From Metellina segmentata (Eukaryota; Arthropoda; Arachnida; Araneae; Tetragnathidae): DNA of 64,000 bases. Position 1 is the stretch's first letter. Every line of letters begins with the position of its first letter. Below are positions 21,180-32,198 of this stretch, piece by piece. Both the position numbers and the translations under genes were made by a program. A model generated the notes under the pieces. The model searched no databases, had not been told where the DNA came from, and was given only the letters and a program-made list of their open reading frames with translations. The stretch is taken from positions 16,330,298 through 16,394,297 of the forward strand of contig OX375879.1 in NCBI GenBank assembly GCA_947359465.1, in the 5' to 3' direction.

Positions 21180-22027
21180 CAGTAGAACTCTAATTTTATG
21201 TATCAATTGGGACCAAACCCCATCTGGTTAATCAAGTATCCGGTTAATTCAGAGCTCGAAATACCCGGGTGCACAGGTGCACTGTGCACATGAAAATAAA
21301 ATTGTGCACCTAATTTTTTCCAGCTAGGCACACTTGTGCACCTAATTTAAAAACTTAGGTGCACAAGGTGCACCTGTATTAAAAAATTTATTTCGAGGCC
21401 TGGGTTAATTGGATAATTCAAGAAAAAAAAAGGCTATTTCTTAGTAAAAAAACGAATTTTGCTTCTGTAAGTAATGTAATTTAATGACTATGAAAACAAT
21501 TTTGTTTACATTTTGTACTTACATACCGTATTAAAATGCATCATTGCTTGAACATATTGGTCAAAGTCAGTTGTTTTGTTGTCTTTACTCGTTTTAATGC
21601 AGTCAAGTCTCGTATGAACTTGCGGTGAGTAACTGTAGAGGGTCGTACTCAGACAGTCGTTCCATCCATTTTAGCCCTGTGTCAAAGCACTCAAGCGCCT
21701 TACTAGCTGACGCTCCCGCGTCTGTTCGAGAAACAGTGTCTTCGTTATCTTCCGGGTCATCAATAAGTTCTCATCTTTTGAATGAGTTCATTGTCACTAA
21801 GAATTTGAAATCCAGGGTCCGAAGAATCAATCACACACCAGCCACTCGACTACATCCTCTGCACTGCACTACGAATACCCATAAATGTTTCTTATATCCT
21901 CAATTGACACTTCATCCTCTTCGTTTTCGTCATTCCCAGACAAGAAACTTAAAATGCTGATTTTGCTAATACCTTTTTTCTCAAAGCGATCCGGATAACT
22001 GGAGTTCAGATAGTTGGAGTTCTACTG
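21180..22027 (-). mobile_element. Tigger/pogo-like element, decayed
   Basis: The ends are CAGTAGAACTCTAATTTTATG and the complement of GTTGGAGTTCTACTG, with TA on each side (21178-21179 and 22028-22029). Minus-strand remnants at about 21600-21700 read LECFDTGLKWMERLSEYDP, a C-terminal Tigger transposase motif. The interior is interrupted by the hAT MITE at 21250-21402. The element is non-functional. Confidence 0.75.
21250..21402. mobile_element. hAT MITE, 153 bp, with perfect 8-bp target duplication
   Basis: It begins CAGAGCTCGAAATACCCGGG and ends TTTCGAGGCCTG, so the ends are inverted (CAG...CTG). GGTTAATT flanks it exactly at 21242-21249 and 21403-21410. The inside consists of repeated GTGCAC / AGGTGCAC motifs. 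A longer relative is at 35885-36449. Confidence 0.92.
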
Positions 22028-22029
22028 TA

Positions 22030-22534
22030 CCTCTCATGTTGAAGTTTGCGTTATTTTCAGTCCAATGGTGAATTGATATTCATCTCTTCGTATAAGAGAT
22101 TAAATCGTATTTTTTTTTTCATTTTTGCTTTCAACAGGGTAATGTTATAAGCCACGACCACTTTTTTCACACAACTGCTTCTTGTCACCTGTTTCTACGG
22201 TATAACATTTATTTACATTCGTGAAATTGTGTATTAAACAATGTTATAATTTTTTTAGAGTGGTAGTTGTTACATGGGATAAATAGGAATTTAAGTTTAT
22301 TAACGAAAGATAGTTACCCAATTCACGAAAGTAACGCTAGGTATTCTACTTGCAAAATATAAAATATAATTTAGCTATCAAAATAACAATAAGGCAATCT
22401 TCCTTATATGTTTGAAAATAAGACTTTTATTAACTTATGCAATTTACTAAGATTATAAACATGAAAGGTGGGATTCGTGAATCGTAACAAGATTAGCACT
22501 GTTGCATTCAAATTCCTCGGATCATTCCTTAAAG
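22030..22534. other. No recognised feature
   Basis: AT-rich sequence with no supported feature. Confidence 0.45.
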
Positions 22535-22607
22535 GGACTGATGCCGGACCGTTGTCAATAGCACGTTGTTTTGCTCTAGTAGGACGTTAACTATAATTAC
22601 CATTACC
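22535..22607 (+). repeat. SINE family A tail fragment
   Basis: CCTTAAAGGGACTGATGCCGG through TTTTGCTCTAGTAGGACG and TAACTATAATTACCATTACC is the 3' quarter of the family. Confidence 0.8.
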
Positions 22608-22920
22608 AGATGCTCTCCGTTGTGCATTTTATGTTGCTTTCGTTAGTTGCTAGTATGTGCATGCTCGTTTTTGTATTTTTACAAATGTTACAGTGAAAAT
22701 GTGAAATCTAATATAATAAATGCAAAAAATATAACAAATATTAGGAGCATATTTTTATTAAATTCGTCGGGTCTCATTGGTAGTTATCAATATTTACCTT
22801 CAATTGTAATTATTATGCGCTATAAATCACATCGACCGAAAGCCACGGTCATTAACATTAGTCGATAGTTATTAATATTAATTGGATTTATTACTCATGA
22901 ACCGTAATATATCAGGTGCA

Positions 22921-22921
22921 T

Positions 22922-23013
<92 letters not shown>
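22921..23013. repeat. (TA)n microsatellite
   Basis: About 90 bp of almost pure TA. The Helitron H2 copy at 23014 is inserted at its right edge, in line with the A|T insertion preference of Helitrons. Confidence 0.97.
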
Positions 23014-23014
<1 letters not shown>

Positions 23015-23650
23015 TAGGGGGCCTGCCCCCTGCTCGCTGACGCTCGCCAACCCCCGGAGGATTGCTTCGCTGCGCGAACCTATGCTCGCTCTTCGCTCTC
23101 CTCAATGAAGACATGTGTCCTAGCAGAAGGGATTGTTTACAAAATATGTCACCAAAAAAATGCTTTTCAAATCTAAATTTGCTGTGTATTACAGAAAAAA
23201 TATATACAGTATCTCTAAAATCAGAATTCAAATAAAAACTATGTGCAAATTTTGACTCGAAATGTGAGCGTTGCTTTGGAAATTGAATACCCAGCATGTT
23301 GTTTGTGTGTACATTTTCTCAGCACTCAAACGACCCACACTTTTTCATTGAGTTTGTTCCCGAAAGTTGTAGTGCAAGCGTCTTGTTGAACTATAATAGT
23401 TGGCCCTGAAAAGGACCGTTTTTTAAATGGCCCTGAAAAGATCCTCCGCTTTATTTGATTTCTATTATAAACTAACTGCAACAGCTCATTAAAATTTCCT
23501 TTTTTTTTTCAATAAAATTTCACCCGATAACGCTATAAATTCAATCGATGCGCGAGACTTCGCGATAAACAAACATCGTACAGTGTTGCCAATACGCGAT
23601 TACAAATAACGTCTTTTTTGCGTGCCACGTAAGAGAATTATATATATAGA
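23014..23650 (-). mobile_element. Helitron H2, non-autonomous, minus orientation
   Basis: Read on the minus strand it starts TCTATATATATAATTCTC and ends GGGGGCAGGCCCCCTAG: a short GC-rich hairpin ending in CTAG, with A before and T after. The 637-bp element matches 62095-62745 along nearly its whole length, including the GCGAGC-rich 3' section. No coding sequence. Confidence 0.9.
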
Positions 23651-24418
23651 TATGAATATAGGTATAGATGTATAAATAGATATAGATGTATAAATAGATA
23701 TATGTAGATATAGATAACTAGAAATATGTAGTTATGGTTCTTTAAGGATATTTTATGGTTCTCTACTGTCCATAAAATATGTTCTAGGAAACCAATTTAA
23801 TATTCACGAGCGATGGACTCAACTCGGTAAAATATCCATGACCAAAAACAACTAAAACCTGCTGTTTTCTCAAAGTTATAGATTAACATGTATATATGGT
23901 TGTGCAGGTATAGATAAAGAGAGAGAATCCAGTTGAAGCATATATGGAAGGGCATAAATCAAGGTTACGTTAAGAGGAAAAGTACTTTGAATGTGCTTCA
24001 AGTAGCCTAGGAAAAAGAAGCGTTCCTCTGGAGAAGTTCGTGTTTTGAGAGATGGGTGTATTTCATCCGCAAGCAAGGTGAAATTGGATCTGATCCAGGA
24101 ATCGGATCATCTGCTGCCTCTGATATTAAACCGTTGTATTTCTTCCCCTTATGGCGGCGATTCTATCCGCGGCGAAGGCGGTTCCCGACTGTTCGCCCTG
24201 TTTACCCAATTTCAGATATTACTTATATTCTCCAGACGTCATTGTGGGGGGTTTATAAATTCTTGTTTCGGAGGTCTTTTTATGGCTGCTCTTGGTTTCC
24301 TGCGCTTTTGGTGTGTCCATAAAACAGAATTGGCTGGAAATTTCGAGAAAAGGGTTTATATTTTTTGTGAATTGAAAGCAGTTGCGAAATGGATGCGGAA
24401 AGGAATTTTCTATCACTC
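23651..24418. other. No recognised feature; AGATATAG-type microsatellite
   Basis: 23641-23720 is a degenerate GATATA(G/T) repeat. A frame of 180 codons at 24045-24587 runs into a SINE and has no recognised domain, so it is not called. Confidence 0.45.
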
Positions 24419-24765
24419 CGTAGGTAGGAGGTACTTAATTAACGTCGCACTGGTGCAACACAACTGGCTATTGCTCCTGAAAAAGTATCTAAGGATAACC
24501 CCACGTAATTTTGTAGCGCATTCAGATGACGAGGTCACACCTGAGCTGGCTACCAACTCTACAAACTACCACAACACGCCAATTTGAACCATGTTCAGAT
24601 GACGGGAACAATACCTTTGAACTGGTAGCATACTCCACAAATTTCCACGTCAACGAGGGGACATTAGAGGCCATGACTGATTTAATGTACACCTCCCCCC
24701 GTGTACTTGACGGTATTTGACTGAACCTAGTTTCGAAGTTGCCACCCTCCGGTTACTCTAAGAAC
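24419..24765 (-). repeat. SINE family A with internal duplication
   Basis: The 3' end is at the left (TAGGTAGGAGGTACTTAATT, AACGTCGCACTGGTGCAACAC). The CAGATGACG to CTCTACAAACT(A/T)CCAC section occurs twice (about 24525-24573 and 24597-24645). The head at the right is CAACCC/ACCCTCCGGTTACTC. Confidence 0.8.
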
Positions 24766-25118
24766 TAGGCACTTGCAGCTGAGAAACCTTGTGTTGTTCG
24801 GTGAGATAAAATTACTAAACTTCTTGTACCAAATTATGTAACTTAAACAGGGTAAGATCAATGGTATGGGGAAAGGTTTCAACAAGAATGCATGGATCGT
24901 TCCACCGGTATACTCTAGGTGTCGCGGAGATCGTCCCGGAAGATCTCTTGCTCTCAATTTTTTCATTGGCTTTCTGAGGTGTCTCGCATTTTGATGAGGT
25001 CGTAAGATGCGTCTTGTTTGCCTCAACTGCAAAGCTGAGCTCTTGGTGTATGACTCTGTGCGGGTGAATGTGTAGACTTGAGATTGAGTCTAGCTGGAGA
25101 TAGACATGGAGATTCGGT
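24766..25118. other. No recognised feature
   Basis: No gene or repeat was recognised. Confidence 0.45.
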
Positions 25119-25639
25119 TGGTAGGTAGGTACACTGCCCTACAAAAATGGACCTGACAGCAAGATGTGATGGTATAACGGAAATAATACATGCTTTAACC
25201 CGGCAAAGCCTGAATTAATTATTTTTTCCAATATTAATTTCTTTCTAGTATATTGTTGATAAGAAGCTATTTATGTAGGAAAAGCCTTTTTTATAAAATT
25301 TCAATATGGTCAAAAAAGCATGGTACCACTAGTCTTTTAAGGGAGCAAATTGTAAGTAAAGCCATTTCTTATTGATACTGACGCAAACGGTTTACATATC
25401 TATTTACCAGTTTGTGATTTGAAATTAATACAAAAAGATAAATGTATAGCATACAAGAATACATTTTAATAAATATATATTAGTATAAAAAATATCCTGA
25501 GAGAAGTAGAGAAACTTTTTACTCTCTAAAGCATAAGAAATACAAATGGTAATACAAATAATATTATTAATAATAATGGCATTTTTTTATGAAACATAAC
25601 CCATGACTTCATTGCAATGTCTATTTGCAATGTTATTTT

Positions 25640-25920
25640 GTGTGAAAGTCTAAAACAGTCAATACAAAGCCCTACGTCACATTTTACGCACATAGTGTGA
25701 ACTCGACTAGTGTAGTTTATAGCAGCACATTTTGAATACAACTTCTTTTGAATTTATTTGTACAAGTCTGATTGATTTATTTTGCTATTTTGTTTCGTTA
25801 GCAGAGAGAGAGTTTGCCAGACCCTTTTATCTTTTTTTCCGTGAAATTTCTACATTTACACGTAACTGACGACCAGATAAATTATCTGTAACTGCTCCTT
25901 CTCATCTTCGCTAGTCTTCA
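25640..25920 (-). pseudogene. piggyBac transposase C-terminal cysteine-rich remnant
   Basis: The minus strand shows NLSGRQLRVN (compare the conserved L.GRH of the family), then stops, then a cysteine/histidine cluster ending RVHTMCVKCDVGLCIDCFRLSH. This matches the C-terminal zinc-binding domain of piggyBac transposases (C..C, R.H..C..C..LC..CF...H). Several stops precede it, so this is a remnant. The last short open stretch continues to 25526 with no similarity. Confidence 0.75.
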
Positions 25921-26331
25921 TATGATACTACTGCAACATCAGGAGGTTCAATATAGATATTTTTTAAGTCCGACTCTGAGTTTAATTCATTAAATCGCAG
26001 AAAAGCTCCTTCTAGTGTTAAATTTCTGAAAAATGAAACTATTTGAAAATAATAAAATATACACATGATTTAAATCTATACATAAAAATTGCCATAAGAA
26101 ATAATATGTTAAAAATATAATCAAAGACACATTTTAACTCCATAACTGCATTTTAACCAACAACTCCCTCCCCATTTTATATTTTCGGCTTTGTTACTTT
26201 TTATGAAATAAACAATACAAATAAAGTTTTTTTTATGTAAAATTTTCTTATCATTATTTTATAAACATTTATTTTACAACTATTCTATTATATATAATGA
26301 AAAATTTAATTATACACTTTTAAACCATTTT

Positions 26332-26650
26332 TGTATTTTCTACAGCAAAAAATCAATAAAAATCTAAGCAGTGACGAAAAGATAGTGCAAAAGCTTAGTG
26401 GTACCAAACGTACCAGTAACATTCCAATAAAAAAAATGTACATAATATTATTGTATTTTTTATAATACTGTACGTGATATCTAATATCAGTCTGTATTTT
26501 CTACAGCAAAAAATCAATAAAAATCTAAGCAGTGACGAAAAGATAGTGCAAAAGCCTAGTGGTACCAAACGGTACCAGTAACATTCCAATAAAAAAATGT
26601 ACATAATATTATTGTATTTTTTTTAAATACTGTGCGTAATATCTAGTCAG
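26332..26650. repeat. 161-bp tandem duplication inside the piggyBac element
   Basis: TGTATTTTCTACAGCAAAAA starts at 26332 and again at 26493. The two units differ by only a few changes (CTTAGTGG against CCTAGTGG, ACGTACC against ACGGTACC). It is a recent duplication of non-coding sequence. Confidence 0.95.
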
Positions 26651-26941
26651 AAACGAAAAATATTGTATCAAACATTCATTTCTTATATGTATCAGAAAAG
26701 ACAGAACGGTTGTACTTACTTTTTCGATGCGTAATTTTGTCATGGCCCAAAAATGTTTTTGTTTCTCCCGCTCAAAGTAAAACACTGACGTCTTATTCAC
26801 TTAAATTATAATCTAAAAAGGATTTTTCACTCTCTTATGTGGTGCTATCTACTAACAAACAAAAAATATTTGCATTATAATGAAGAAAATTGTAATATTT
26901 TAAACATTTATTTCTGATATAGCTAGTCTTTCCCGGGTTAA

Positions 26942-27365
26942 TAGGGGATGGTTCCCCATGTGCTGCAATCACATTAGCAACCCTTCTGGGCAACAAAGTT
27001 TTGATACACAGCTGTGGGTATTTATGTCCATTCCTTCTGCAAGAATGTCGCCAGCTTGCTTATCTGTGAATTTCGGATGGGGTTCCATGGTCCGTAAACG
27101 TCGCTCTTACTCGTCCCACACATGTTCTGTGAGGTTTAAGTCGGGACTCTGAGCAGGCCAGGCAAGACGTTTTACATCCATATCTTGATACCACTGCTTG
27201 ACAAAGGCTGCATCGTGACACGAAGCGTTGTCGTCCTGGAAATAACATTCGTCCGTTCCACAAAATTGCCAGAGCGTAGGAATAACCCGGTGGTCTAAAA
27301 TGTTCATGTAGGCGTCGGCGTTCAATTGACCAGGAACAACATGCAAAGGTCCCAGGCCATATCAC
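26942..27365 (-). pseudogene. Tc1 transposase C-terminal half
   Basis: The minus strand reads FQDDNASCHDAAFVKQWYQD, then VKRLAWPAQSPDLNLTEHVW, with 34 residues between the second aspartate and the final glutamate (DD34E). A frame break follows DE, after which the tail (RRLRTMEPHPKFTDKQAG) can be followed to about 26945. The first catalytic aspartate and the DNA-binding domain are missing. Confidence 0.85.
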
Positions 27366-27742
27366 GATAAATACCCGAAAACAGGCAGTCGTATTTTGTG
27401 CAAATCCGCTGGCGTCCTGTCCATTATTGTAGGGTAGTGTATTTGAATAACGTCGTAGTGGAGCAAAACAATTGGCTATTGGAGACGGTCCGCGGTCAAT
27501 CTCGAAGGAAAAGATTCGAGGACAACACCACGTAATAGTTTTGAACCACGGTCAGATGACGAGGCAACACCCGAGCTAGCACCCCACTCTCCAAACTTCC
27601 ACACCACACCAACGTGCGGACATTTGAGACCATGACAGATTTAACGTGCACCAGCCACCGTTTTACACGAGACGATATTTTGCTGGATTCGTACTCGCAA
27701 CCCTCCGGTTGCTAGACCGCTAGTCTTCCAATCGGGCTGCGA

Positions 27743-28446
27743 AGAGATTAGCTACAAGATTAATTGTAAAATTTTAAAATGAAATGCTGAACATGTTAAA
27801 AGAGTTTTTGAAAACACAAGTTCCTTCTCATCCAAACTTGTGACACATCGACCTTTTCTATCAATTGAGGAAATGAGATTTGAACTCCCCATTCCAAAAA
27901 AAAAACCTGGATTGATATTTCCTATTGCAAATTCACCATGGAACAGATAAAAAAAGAGTATTATGCGTCCAGTCCGTTATAGAGAGGCACGGTGTAATGT
28001 GTGCTTAATGAAGACATACTTTAAAGGCACTGGCTCTAATCTGCATTCGAAAAAAAGCAGAAACGTGAGGATTTCTTTTATAGCTTCTTCATTTATACCG
28101 GATGGAATGCTGTTCTTTATCATGGAAATGCTGGGTTGCGTGGTACATATAAAAGGTAAATTTGTGGGCTTTTTTCAGTAGGTTTTTAAAATATCTAAAT
28201 GATAATGGGTGCATACGTTGCAGTGATAACGTGTTTGCAATAAATTTAGAAAATGAGGCTGACTATGAGGTTTTAAATTAAATTTCATGAAGTTCATCAT
28301 CTAAGATTAGAGTACACCATCATAGTTCTCACTTTATTAAAATAATTCTCTTGAGAGATTAAGATTTTTAACTTTTGTATATAATTTGTTGATAACTTTT
28401 GGTTTTATGCGTTGCATCTTCTCGTTTCATGCTGACCATGTTCTTA
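27743..28446. other. No recognised feature
   Basis: AT-rich sequence. A 72-residue frame at 27963-28181 has no features supporting a gene. Confidence 0.4.
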
Positions 28447-28758
28447 AGGGCTGAGATTGCTTAGTGGGAAGTGCAGCGGATTAACAACAATTGGGTTGCG
28501 ATTTCGAAACATGGCCCTGCCAAAGATCGTCGTGTACACGGGGGCTGGTGCACGTAAATATGCTGTGGTTTCAAATTTCCACACGGTGGAGGAGAAATTT
28601 GGAGAGTGGGTTTCCAGATCAGATGCTCTAGTCATCTGTCCGACGTTCAAAATGACAAGGCCTTGACATAGGATCTTTCCCTTCGGGATGGGTCCCGGAT
28701 CGTTGCCAATAGCCCATTGTGTTCCTCCAGTGCGATGTTAATTAAATACCTACCTACC
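28447..28758 (+). repeat. SINE family A, full copy
   Basis: The head is GGGCTGAGATTGCTTAGTGG, CAATTGGGTTGCGATTTCG. The body is GTGTACACGGGGGCTGGTGC, AGTCATCTGTCCG, CTTTCCCTTCGGGATGGG. The tail is TTAATTAAATACCTACCTACC. Confidence 0.9.
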
Positions 28759-28990
28759 TTTAAACATACTTTATTTACTTTTAGTGTGCTACGTTTAGCG
28801 CAGGTTGTCCATCTTTAAATATTGCGCCATAAAACCAAAATAAAACACAAACTCATTTCTAGAAAAATATAGTGTTAATACATTGTTGTCAGAACGAAAA
28901 TTGATTGGGGAACATAATACAGAAGCTTTATATAGCCGATTGGCACGTTATAACTCTACCAGCGAATCATGATCAAAAACTCATAACTCT
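28759..28990. other. No recognised feature
   Basis: Nothing identified. Confidence 0.4.
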
Positions 28991-29451
28991 AAGGCAAGGC
29001 TCACACATCTGGTTTTTCAACTCGTGCGGCACCGCTGTTGCAACGCAAGTGCGGTCTGAGATACATTAGATCCAATGGAGTAGTGCACACATGCCACCAG
29101 CGTCGCTGCGTCGAAACACGTCCAACTTGCGTGCAGTTTGTACCGCAGTTCCCCACGGCGCCGCAACTCGCCGCACACGCTTCTCCGGTTTGAAGTACCT
29201 TGTTTTCATAATTAAATGGAATATAAGTAATAATTAAATAAATGATTGTATCCAGTAATTGCTATTTTGTGTTTCAAAATATACTTTTTTACACCAAGTA
29301 AGCGAAGTAAACATGTTTTCTTCGATAGAATATTTATCGCAAATGGCGCGAAATGAGTACTTGCGTCATTTCACGGTTATGTGTGCATAGTGGGGCTTCG
29401 GTGCCGCAGCGGCGCCGCACGTTGAAAAGTAAGATGTGCGCACCGGGCTTT
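28991..29451. mobile_element. Inverted-repeat element, possibly PIF/Harbinger-like
   Basis: The left end is AAGGCAAGGCTCACACATCT, then TTTTTCAACTCGTGCGGCAC. The right end, as complement, is AAGCCCGGTGCGCACATCTT, then TTTTCAACGTGCGGCGCC. Long GC-rich terminal repeats around an AT-rich core with no coding sequence indicate a MITE. The superfamily is a guess from the CTCACACAT-type end, and no clear target duplication is visible. Confidence 0.6.
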
Positions 29452-30891
29452 ACTGATGCCGATGCTCTTGTAAACATCAAACACAAATCACAAAAAAATA
29501 GAACGAAACAAATTTGACGTTACCACCGTTAGAAAAGCCACCACACTATCTAGACTGAAAACAGTAAATTTTAGACATGAAAAGCAGCCGCGATGAAACC
29601 AGAACGTACTGACATTGTAACACCTGTTTGGACGTTCAACTCACACCTCATCCTGTATTCACCGGCCCCGCAATATTAGCTGCTCTTCAAACCACCGACT
29701 ACGATCCTGAAAAACAGTTTAACAGCGAGAAAATAATCGCCAAAACTGCCAAATGCTCGCGACGACACTTGAATTAAAAATAGACTGGATAAAACGAATC
29801 ATATTTTCTGAAATGTCAAATCAAAACTCGATTTTTTTTCAATTCATCGGGAAAGAGAAGTTTTACGTTTCATCCAAAAGTCAACCCCAAGAAAGAACCG
29901 TGTGGATCATACCTCACATCTTTCTATACGGGCCATGGACCATTCCCCAGTTACCTATGTAGATTCAAACTAACAACATCAAGCAACTGCATATACGGTC
30001 AGATAGGGATGCCGGATCATTATGTTTTCAACTGCTCACTAACGTGCCCTCATCAATTTCCAAAACCAACATTACAAGACATGGGCAATTAACACAGCTA
30101 GTAACAACCAGGCCCAAGCAAAGATCATAATGTCGGAAAATATTGACCTTATGAAATAATAACCTCGCATTTTTTCTTAAACTTTACACAACCAATCTAC
30201 GCAGTGTGTCCATAAAGATCCACTTTTACCTGTCCTATGGACGGGGGATAAGAGGGACACTTGCGGTGCCAAAAAAAAAGCTCCTACCATTTCAACGGAT
30301 ATAGGGGGGGAAAAAACACTTCACTTCAAATCAACTCGAGAGCCATCTTGAATCCCGCGGACTCTAGATCTAAATGACTCCCACTGTTCTATTTTTTATG
30401 CTACTCTTATGGTTGCGACAAGTGTGGTTCGAACTGTGTACCGCCATCGGCCGGCAGCCGACGTAGATTTAATCTTAGTTTCCCAAATCAATAAAAATAC
30501 AGTTGCTATAAAATCAATCATTCTAACGATATACTTTCAGCAAGAGTCGGTCAAAATAATGATGTCGGGTCGCAAACGTGAACTTTTTTTTTCCGGAAAA
30601 GTTGCAGCTAAAAGAATCGATGTCTGAGATTCTATAAGGGTTCGTTTGATTATTTTTATGGTGCTCAGTGTGTCTTCGGATTTAAATTGGCCGTGGCTGG
30701 TTCTTTTTACTAAAACGGTGAACGAGGGTCATGTACACTGCTAGCCTCTACATTAGCTTTTCTTGCAGAAAAGATTCATATGGCTGTCAAAAATTGAAAT
30801 TATCGAAATTTTGAATTCGTGTTGGAAATAAATTTAATTGGGTTTTTGGTTTTTAACAGCAATGTATGTCCACGTTTGCTTAATTTTTTGA
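29452..30891. other. No recognised feature (1.4 kb)
   Basis: No gene, terminal repeat or SINE was recognised. The frame at 30409-30627 starts mid-sequence and lacks any known motif. Confidence 0.45.
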
Positions 30892-31045
30892 GGGGCGTCG
30901 TAGCTCAGTGGGTATGTGTCCACTGCGCTAGCAACCTATGAGTTGATGACGGCTCAGGTTCGATTTCTGTCAGATGCATTCCTCCCTGGATGTATTTGTT
31001 TCTTCTGTGTGAGTAAATATTTTGCGGTGCATGTCTCTGACTTCT
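30892..31045 (+). repeat. SINE family C, head and first body part
   Basis: GGGGCGTCGTAGCTCAGTGG, GTGTCCACTGCGCTAGCAACC, GGTTCGATTTCTGTCAGATG and CATTCCTCCCTGGATGTATT are the clearest head sequence of this family. The 3' tail is not recognised. Confidence 0.85.
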
Positions 31046-31186
31046 CTTAATTCTCTTAGAATATCTAGAGAGTTGATATATTTCTTATAACTCTTTTTAT
31101 TTCACTTTAATTATGACGTAGTATTCAGTGTAATAAACATACGTTTACTGAATATATTGCGTTCTAAATACGCTTCCCCTAAAGGA

Positions 31187-31492
31187 GAGCCGGGGTAGCC
31201 CAGTTGGAAAAAGGGATTCGCGATAGGAAAGTTACGAGTTCGAAACTGGGTTAGTTAAATACCGTCGTATTCATGGTTTTGGTGTACGTTAAATATGTCG
31301 TGTACTCAAATGTCCTCACCTTGGAGTGATGTTTAAGTGTGGAGAGTGGAGTTTCTGCTCGGTATTGTTCTCTTTATCAGACCATGGTTCACAATTACGA
31401 GACATTGTCCCTGAATCTTTTGGATGGATCTCGTACCGTCGCCAATAGCCCGTTGTGTTGCTCTAGTGAGGCGTTAATTATACCTGCCTGCC
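31187..31492 (+). repeat. SINE family A, full copy
   Basis: The head is GAGCCGGGGTAGCCCAGTTG, GAGTTCGAAACTGGG. The body is GTCGTATTCATGGTTTTGGTG, ATCAGACCATGGTTC, CGTCGCCAATAGCCCGTTG. The tail is GGCGTTAATTATACCTGCCTGCC. Confidence 0.88.
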
Positions 31493-31595
31493 TATTTCAC
31501 CTGACACCGTCATCCCTCAAGTAATGAATTGAATACTAAAAAGATTCACTTCTTTGGAAATAAAATGAATCGCCATTTCCGACCCTTTTTGGGGG

Positions 31596-31648
31596 ACGCC
31601 ATGACTCAGTGGGTTTGTCCAGTGCTACGTTAATTATTTACCTACCAT
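31596..31648 (+). repeat. Chimeric SINE fragment: C head joined to A tail
   Basis: GGGGACGCCATGACTCAGTGGG (family C head, A box) passes directly into CAGTGCTACGTTAATTATTTACC (family A 3' end). Either a deletion joined two neighbouring copies or a chimeric RNA was retroposed. Confidence 0.65.
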
Positions 31649-32017
31649 CATTTCAGTGGCAACTAATTTATTAGTTTAGGGGACTTTTAGTTAGATGTTT
31701 GAATGCCCCAATACTTTTTTGAGTCACTCTACGTTGTGGATGAACCAAATCAGCAGCTCATTTACGCTCGTGAGACATTTTACCTTCTGTACAATAATAC
31801 ATATAAAACCCCTTCTATTGAAACAGACGGAGTCTATTGGCTAGGATTCATGCTATTTCTTCCTGTCGTTTCCATTTGAGGATCCTTCATCTGGTTTTGA
31901 GAGAAAGCATGAATCCTTACGTAAGAAAAATCATTGATTTGTTGATGTGGTGATCCAACGTGATTACAAATACTAGTCGTCTTTTCGATAAGCAATTGAC
32001 TGCATGCGATACATAGA
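31649..32017. other. No recognised feature
   Basis: Nothing identified. Confidence 0.4.
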
Positions 32018-32198
32018 GGCCGTAGTAGCTAAGTGGATATGCCCACAGCATTTTCAACCTTCGTGTTGTAAGCAGCGCAGGTTCGATTCCTATCAAATGC
32101 ATTCCTCCTTGGATGTATTCATCTCATCTGTCTGTAAAACTTTTACTGAGTGTGATTTACTTAATATTTTATGCCTTCTGTCTACTTGATATTGCATG
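32018..32198 (+). repeat. SINE family C, head and body
   Basis: GCCGTAGTAGCTAAGTGGAT, CAACCTTCGTGTTGTAAGC, a B box GGTTCGATTCC, then CATTCCTCCTTGGATGTATT and CTTGATATTGCATG. It passes straight into repeat D instead of its usual tail. Confidence 0.85.

Larger units (their letters stand above)
25199..26937 (-). mobile_element. piggyBac-like element (1.74 kb), TTAA target duplication
   Basis: TTAA flanks it at 25195-25198 and 26938-26941, and the short inverted ends are CCCGGCAAAGCCT and CCCGGGAAAGACT. A decayed piggyBac transposase C-terminus lies near the left end. The rest of the enzyme cannot be recognised, so the element is non-autonomous. Confidence 0.9.
25132..27439 (-). mobile_element. 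Tc1-type transposon carrying a piggyBac insertion
   Basis: The inverted ends are CACTGCCCTACAAAAATGG and the complement of CCATTATTGTAGGGTAGTG, with TA on each side. Without the piggyBac insert and one TTAA copy, the element is about 565 bp. It is an internally deleted derivative holding only the C-terminal part of the transposase. Confidence 0.9.
25119..27742 (-). repeat. SINE family A split by a Tc1 element
   Basis: The SINE's (TAGG)n tail lies at 25119-25131, and the body and head at 27440-27742 (TTTGAATAACGTCGTAGTGG ... CAACCCTCCGGTTGCTAG). The Tc1 element at 25132-27439 sits exactly in the tail, with TA on both sides. The insertion order is SINE, then Tc1, then piggyBac. Confidence 0.85.

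Noticed and set aside
22878..23297. 139-codon minus-strand frame with a long I-Y repeat
   Set aside because: It consists of a (TA)n microsatellite plus Helitron sequence.
24045..24587. 180-codon open frame
   Set aside because: Its last third is a SINE family A copy read through, and no domain is visible.
25526..25741. A small zinc-finger host gene
   Set aside because: The cysteine/histidine pattern is that of the piggyBac C-terminus, and it lies inside a TTAA-flanked element.
30892..30990. A possible genuine tRNA gene (good A and B boxes)
   Set aside because: No complementary acceptor stem is evident, and the same sequence with the same body occurs many times, so it is a SINE head.
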